64,000 nt of DNA, taken from contig NW_027478523.1 of assembly GCF_051014685.1 (NCBI RefSeq), positions 992,001-1,056,000 on the forward strand, read 5' to 3'. The notes beneath the pieces were generated by a model. It was given only the letters and a program-made list of their open reading frames with translations. It had not been told where the DNA came from and searched no databases. The stretch comes from Ptiloglossa arizonensis. Taxonomy: Eukaryota > Arthropoda > Insecta > Hymenoptera > Colletidae. The position numbers were made by a program, and so were the translations under genes. Shown one piece after another: positions 59,126 to 64,000 of the stretch (position 1 is the stretch's first letter; every line of letters starts with the position of its first letter).

Positions 59126-62100
59126 TAACTAGGCGCCCTAGGGGAAAATTACACCTACCGTTGTAATCGGGCGAGTTTCTACTTTCAGATGCAACAGAAA
59201 TTTTGCGGATCGGTCAATCCGTTCGCGAGATATGGCAGTTTGGAGGTAAGAAACGCTTGAGAAACTCAAAATTTTCGCAGTTCTGATGCTCGAAACGAGT
59301 AACTAGTACGGCCTAGGGGAAAGTACGCATACCGTTATAATCGGGCGAGTTTCTACTTTCAGATGCAACAGAAATTTTGCGGATTGGTCAATCCGTTCGC
59401 GAGATATGGCAGTTTGGGGGTAAGAAACGCTTGAGAAACTCAAAATTTTCGCAGTTCTGATCCTCGAAACGAATAACTAGAACGGCCTAGGGGAAAACTA
59501 CACCCTCCGTTGTAATCGGGCGAGTTTCTACTTTCAGATGCAACAGAAATTTTGCGGATTGGTCAATCCGTTCGCGAGATATGGCAGTTTGGAGGTAAGA
59601 AACGCTTGAGAAACTCAAAATTTTCGCAGTTCTGATGCTCGAAACGAATAACTGGAACGGCCTAGGGGAAAACTACACATACCGTTGTAATCGGGCGAGC
59701 TTCTACTTTCAGATACAACAGAAATTTTGCGGATTGGGCAATCCGTTCGCGAGATGTGGCAGTTTGGAGGTAAGAAACGCTTGAGAAACTCAAAATTTTC
59801 GCAGTTCTGATGCTCGAAACGAATGACTAGAACGGCCTAGCGGAGAAGTACGCATACCGTTATAATCGGGCGAGTTTCTACTTTCAGAAGCAACAGAAAT
59901 TTTGCGGATTGGTCATTCCGTTCGCGAGATATGGCAGTTTGGAGGTAAGAAACGCTTGAGAAACTCAAAATTTTTGCAGTTCTGATGCTCGAAACGAATA
60001 ACTAGAACGGCCTAGGGGAAAAGTACGCATACCGATGTAATCGGGCGAGTTTCTACTTTCAGATGCAACAGAAATTTTGCGGATTGGTCGATCCGTTCGC
60101 GAGATATGGCAGTTTGGAAGTAAGAAACGCTTGAGAAACTCAAAATTTTCGCAGTTCTGATGCTCGAAACTAATAACTAGAACGGCCCAGGGGAAAAGTG
60201 CGCATACCATTGTAATCGGGCGAGTTTCTACTTTCAAATGCAACAGATATGTTGCGGATTGGTCAATCCGTTCGCGAGATATGGCAGTTTGGGTGTAAGA
60301 AACGCTTGAGAAACTCAAAATTTTCGCAGTTCTGATGCTCGAAACGAATAACTGGAACGGCCTAGGGGAAAACTACACATACCGTTGTAATCGGGCGAGT
60401 TTCTACTTTCAGATACAACAGAAATTTTGCGGATTGGTCAATCCGTTTGCGAGATGTGGCAGTTTGGAGGTAAGAAACGCTTGAGAAACTCAAAATTTTC
60501 GCAGTTCTGATGCTCGAAACGAATAACTAGAACGGCCTAGGGGAAAAGTACGCATGCCGATGTAATCGGGCGAGTTTCTACTTTCAGATGCAACAGAAAT
60601 TTTGCGGATTGGTCAATCCGTTCGCGAGATGTGGCAGTTTGGAGGTAAGAAACGCTTGAGAAACTCAAAATTTTCGCAGTTCTGATGCTCGAAACGAATG
60701 ACTAGAACGGCCTACGGGAGAAGTACGCATACCGTTGTAATCGGGCGAGTTTCTACTTTCAGATGCAACAGAAATTTTGCGGATTGGTCGATCTGTTCGC
60801 GAGATATGGCAGTTTGGAAGTAAGAAACGCTTGAGAAAGTCAAAATTTTCGCAGTTCTGATGCTCGAAACGAATGACTAGAACGGCCTAGCGGAGAAGTA
60901 CGCATACCGTTGTGATCGGGCGAGTTTCTACTTTCAGAAGCAACAGAAATTTTGCGGATTGGTCAATCCGTTCGCGAGATATGGCAGTTTGGAGGTAAGA
61001 AACGCTTGAGAAACTCAAAATTTTCGCAGTTCTGATGCTCGAAACGAGTAACTAGAGCGGCCTAGGGGAAAAGTACGCATACCGTTGTAATTGGGCGAGT
61101 TTCTACTTTCAGATGCAACAGAAATTTTGCGGATTGGTCAATGTGTTCGCGAGATATGGCAGTTTGGAGGTAAGAAACGCTTGAGAAACTCAAAATTTTC
61201 GCAGTTCTGATGCTCGAAACGAATTACTGGAACGGCCTAGGGGAAAACTACACATACCGTTGTAATCGGGCGAGTTTCTACTTTCAGATACAACAGAAAT
61301 TTTGCGGATTGGTCAATCCGTTTGCGAGATGTGGCAGTTTGGAGGTAAGAAACGCTTGAGAAACTCAAGATTTTCGCAGTTCTGATGCTCGAAACGAATA
61401 ACTGGAACGGCCTAGGGGAAAACTACACATACCGTTGTAATCGGGCGAGTTTCTACTTTCAGATACAACAGAAATTTTGCGGATTGGTCAATCCGTTTGC
61501 GAGATGTGGCAGTTTGGAGGTAAGAAACGCTTGAGAAACTCAAAATTTTCGCAATTCTGATTCTCGAAACGAATAACTAGAACGGCCTAGGGGATAAGTA
61601 CGCATGCCGATGTAATGGGGCGAGTTTCTACTTTCAGATGCAACAGAAATTTTGCGGATTGGTCAATCCGTTCGCGAGATATGGCAGTTTGGAGGTAAGA
61701 AACGCTTGAGAAACTCAAAATTTTCGCAGTTCTGATGCTCGAAACGAATAACTAGAACGGCCTAGGGGAAAACTACACCTACCGTTGTAATCGGGTGAGT
61801 TTCTACTTTCAGATGAAACAGAAATTTTGCGGATTGGTCAATCCATTCGCGAGATATGGCAGTTTGGAGGTAAGAAACGCTTGAGAAACTCAAAATTTTC
61901 GCAGTTCTGATGCTCGAAATGAATAACTGGAACGGCCTAGGGGAAAAGTGCGCAAACCGTTGTAATCGGGCGAGTTTCTACTTTCAGATGCAGCAGAAAT
62001 TATGCGGATTGATCAATCCGTTCGCGAGATATGGCAGTTTGCAGATAAGCAACGCTTGAGAAACTCAAAATTTTCGCATTTCTGATGCTCGAAACGAGTA

Positions 62101-62338
62101 ACTAGAGCGGCCTAGGGGAAAAGTACGCATACCGTTGTAATCGGGCGAGTTTCTACTTTCAGATACAACAGAAATTTTGCGGATTGGTCAATCCGTTTGC
62201 GAGATGTGGCAGTTTGGAGGTAAGAAACGCATGAGAAACTCAAGATTTTCGCAGTTCTGATGCTCGAAACGAATAACTAGAGCGGCCTAGGGGAAAACTA
62301 CACATACTGCTGTAATCGGGCGAGTTTCTACTTTCAGA
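59126..62338 (+). repeat. Large duplicated segment, copy 2 (~3.2 kb)
   Basis: 59126-60348 matches 54404-55626 at an offset of 4,722 bp; 60349-62338 matches 56151-58140 at an offset of 4,198 bp. The 524-bp change of offset equals the three monomers 55627, 55802 and 55977, which are absent here. Private changes include gatcctcg near 59461, gatatgttgcgg near 60247, ttgtgatcggg near 60912 and gataagcaacg near 62044. Confidence 0.9.
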
Positions 62339-64000
62339 TGCAACAGAAATTTTGCGGAACGGTCAATCCGTTCGCGAGATATGGCAGTTTGGAGGTAAAA
62401 AACGCTTGACAAACTCAAAATTTTCGCAGTTCTGATGCTCGAAACGAATAACTAGAACGACCTAGGGGAAAACTACACCTACCGTTGTAATCGGGCGAGC
62501 TTCTACTTTCAGATACAACAGAAATTTTGCGGATTGGGCAATCCGTTCGCGAGATGTGGCAGTTTGGAGGTAAGAAACGCTTGAGAAACTCAAAATTTTC
62601 GCAGTTCTGATGCTCGAAACGAATGACTAGAACGGCCTAGCGGAGAAGTACGCATACCGTTATAATCGGGCGAGTTTCTACTTTCAGAAGCAACAGAAAT
62701 TTTGCGGATTGGTCATTCCGTTCGCGAGATATGGCAGTTTGGAGGTAAGAAACGCTTGAGAAACTCAAAATTTTTGCAGTTCTGATGCTCGAAACGAATA
62801 ACTAGAACGGCCTAGGGGAAAAGTACGCATACCGATGTAATCGGGCGAGTTTCTACTTTCAGATGCAACAGAAATTTTGCGGATTGGTCGATCCGTTCGC
62901 GAGATATGGCAGTTTGGAAGTAAGAAACGCTTGAGAAACTCAAAATTTTCGCAGTTCTGATGCTCGAAACTAATAACTAGAACGGCCCAGGGGAAAAGTG
63001 CGCATACCATTGTAATCGGGCGAGTTTCTACTTTCAAATGCATCAGATATTTTGCGGATTGGTCAATCCGTTCGCGAGATATGGCAGTTTGGGTGTAAGA
63101 AACGCTTGAGAAACTCAAAATTTTCGCAGTTCTGATGCTCGAAACGAATAACTAGAACGGCCTAGGGGAAAACTACACCTACCGTTGTAATCGGGTGAGT
63201 TTCTACTTTCAGATGTAACAGAAATTTTGCGGATTGGTCAATCCTTTCGCGAGATATGGCAGTTTGGAGGTAAGAAACGCTTGAGAAACTCAAAATTTTC
63301 GCAGTTCTGATGCTCGACATGAATAACTAGAACGGCCTAGGGGAAAAGTGCGCATACCGTTGTAATCGGGCGAGTTTCTACTTTCAGATGCAACAGAAAT
63401 TTTGCGGATTGGTCAATCCGTTCGCGAGATATGGCAGTTTGGAGATAAGAAACGCTTGAGAAACTCAAAATTTTCGCAGTTCTGATGCTCGAAACGAGTA
63501 ACTAGAGCGGCCTAGGGGAAAAGTACGCACACCGTTGTAATTTGGCGAGTTTCTACTTTCAGATGCAACAGAAATTTTGCGGATTGGTCAATCCGTTCGC
63601 GAGATATGGCAGTTTGGAGGTAAGAAACGCTTGAGAAACTCAAAATTTTCGCAGTTCTGATGCTCGAAACGAATAACTGGAACGGCCTAGGGGAAAACTA
63701 CACACACCGTTGTAATCGGGCGAGTTTCTACTTTCAGATACAACAGAAATTTTGCGGATTGGTCAATCCGTTTGCGAGATGTGGCAGTTTGGAGGTAAGA
63801 AACGCTTGAGAAACTCAAAATTTTCGCAGTTCTGATGCTCGAAACGAATAACTAGAACGGCCTAGGGGAAAAGTACGCATGCCGATGTAATCGGGCGAGT
63901 TTCTACTTTCAGATGCAACAGAAATTTTGCGGATTGGTCAATCCGTTCGCGAGATGTGGCAGTTTGGAGGTAAGAAACGCTTGAGAAACTCAAAATTTTC
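62339..64000 (+). repeat. Third partial copy of the 55277-type segment, cut by the window end
   Basis: 62274 (ggaacggtc) and 62449 (gacctagg, gcgagcttc, gggcaatcc) lead into 62624 (cggag, ggtcattcc), 62799 (ggtcgatccg), 62974 (gcccagg), 63149 (gatgtaac), 63324, 63499 (aatttgg), 63674 and 63849. From 62799 this follows 55277-56477 in order. The last monomer is 152 bp because the window stops, so the array continues past base 64000. Confidence 0.88.

Larger units (their letters stand above)
1..64000 (+). repeat. Satellite DNA array, ~175-bp monomer, 365 full copies
   Basis: The whole window is one head-to-tail tandem repeat with a 175-bp period. All monomers run in the same direction and no non-satellite base stretch interrupts them. 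I followed monomer starts (near 'taact', often taactag or taactgg) from base 1 to base 63849; 365 full monomers plus a 152-bp partial account for every base. Most monomers are exactly 175 bp, with rare 173-, 174- and 176-bp variants. By family knowledge, arrays of this size and monomer length are eukaryotic constitutive heterochromatin, often centromeric. The species and a named satellite family are not recognised. Both window ends cut into the array, so its real extent is unknown. Confidence 0.98.

Noticed and set aside
1..64000. CRISPR array
   Set aside because: Repeats are about 175 bp and contiguous, with no unique spacers between them.
1..64000. Human alpha satellite or Arabidopsis 178-bp centromere repeat
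   Set aside because: Length is close (171 and 178 bp) and the HOR logic is similar to alpha satellite, but the monomer sequence does not match either as I know them. Only the 17-bp box-like motif recalls alpha satellite.
1..64000. rRNA spacer repeats, tRNA clusters or telomeric repeats
   Set aside because: No rRNA or tRNA-like segments are present and there are no short telomere-type units; 'cctagggg' is a conserved monomer element, not a telomere repeat.

Overview
The window is a single, uninterrupted satellite DNA array. From base 1 to base 64000 the sequence is a head-to-tail repeat of one about 175-bp monomer, always in the same orientation. Walking the monomer junctions (each monomer begins near 'taact') gives 365 complete monomers plus a final partial one of 152 bp. 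The arithmetic closes once one 173-bp, twenty-eight 174-bp and three 176-bp length variants are counted. I see no gene, RNA gene, transposon, unique spacer or inversion anywhere. The longest reading frames (up to 381 nt) are by-products of the repeat.

Organism: long, ordered satellite arrays of nucleosome-sized monomers are typical of eukaryotic centromeric or pericentromeric heterochromatin, and nothing here suggests a prokaryote. I do not recognise the monomer as a named family, and it is not human alpha satellite or the Arabidopsis 178-bp repeat. One representative monomer is 44.6% G+C with 12 CpG sites (observed/expected about 1.4), which argues against a genome where satellites are heavily CpG-methylated and decaying. 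The lineage stays open.

Monomer anatomy (numbered from 'taact'): AvrII-type palindrome CCTAGG at 13-18; a CENP-B-box-like motif TACCGTTGTAATCGGGC at 32-48; AT tract at 74-80; a 16-bp dyad CGGATTG-GT-CAATCCG at 82-97; TCGCGA at 99-104; short inverted repeat TTGAG-AAA-CTCAA at 133-145; AAAATTTT at 144-151. Monomers differ mainly at 1-45 (for example ctacac, gtacgc, gtgcgc, ctagac or ttacac before the box) and around 62-70, 82-110 and 120-123, so they fall into recognisable types.

Layout: the types are arranged in irregular, nested higher-order repeats (HORs). In order: a 17-mer (2,975 bp) twice (~306-6255); a trimer twice (6476-7525); a partial 17-mer copy (7526-~8700); a 10-mer (1,750 bp) twice (9801-13300); a shuffled mosaic of the same cassettes (13301-20123); a 14-mer (2,450 bp) twice with an internal trimer (20124-25023); overlapping 7-mer and 9-mer duplications (25199-29742); a 12-mer (2,100 bp) twice, which is a rearranged 10-mer (~29768-33967); mosaics and small duplications (33968-54403); and a 3-4 kb segment present twice with a 3-monomer difference (54404-~62338), followed by a third partial copy to the window end. 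The picture is an array turning over by repeated unequal exchange or slippage in whole-monomer steps, not one homogeneous HOR. The most interesting signal is the CENP-B-box-like motif combined with this HOR organisation, which makes a centromeric role worth testing.
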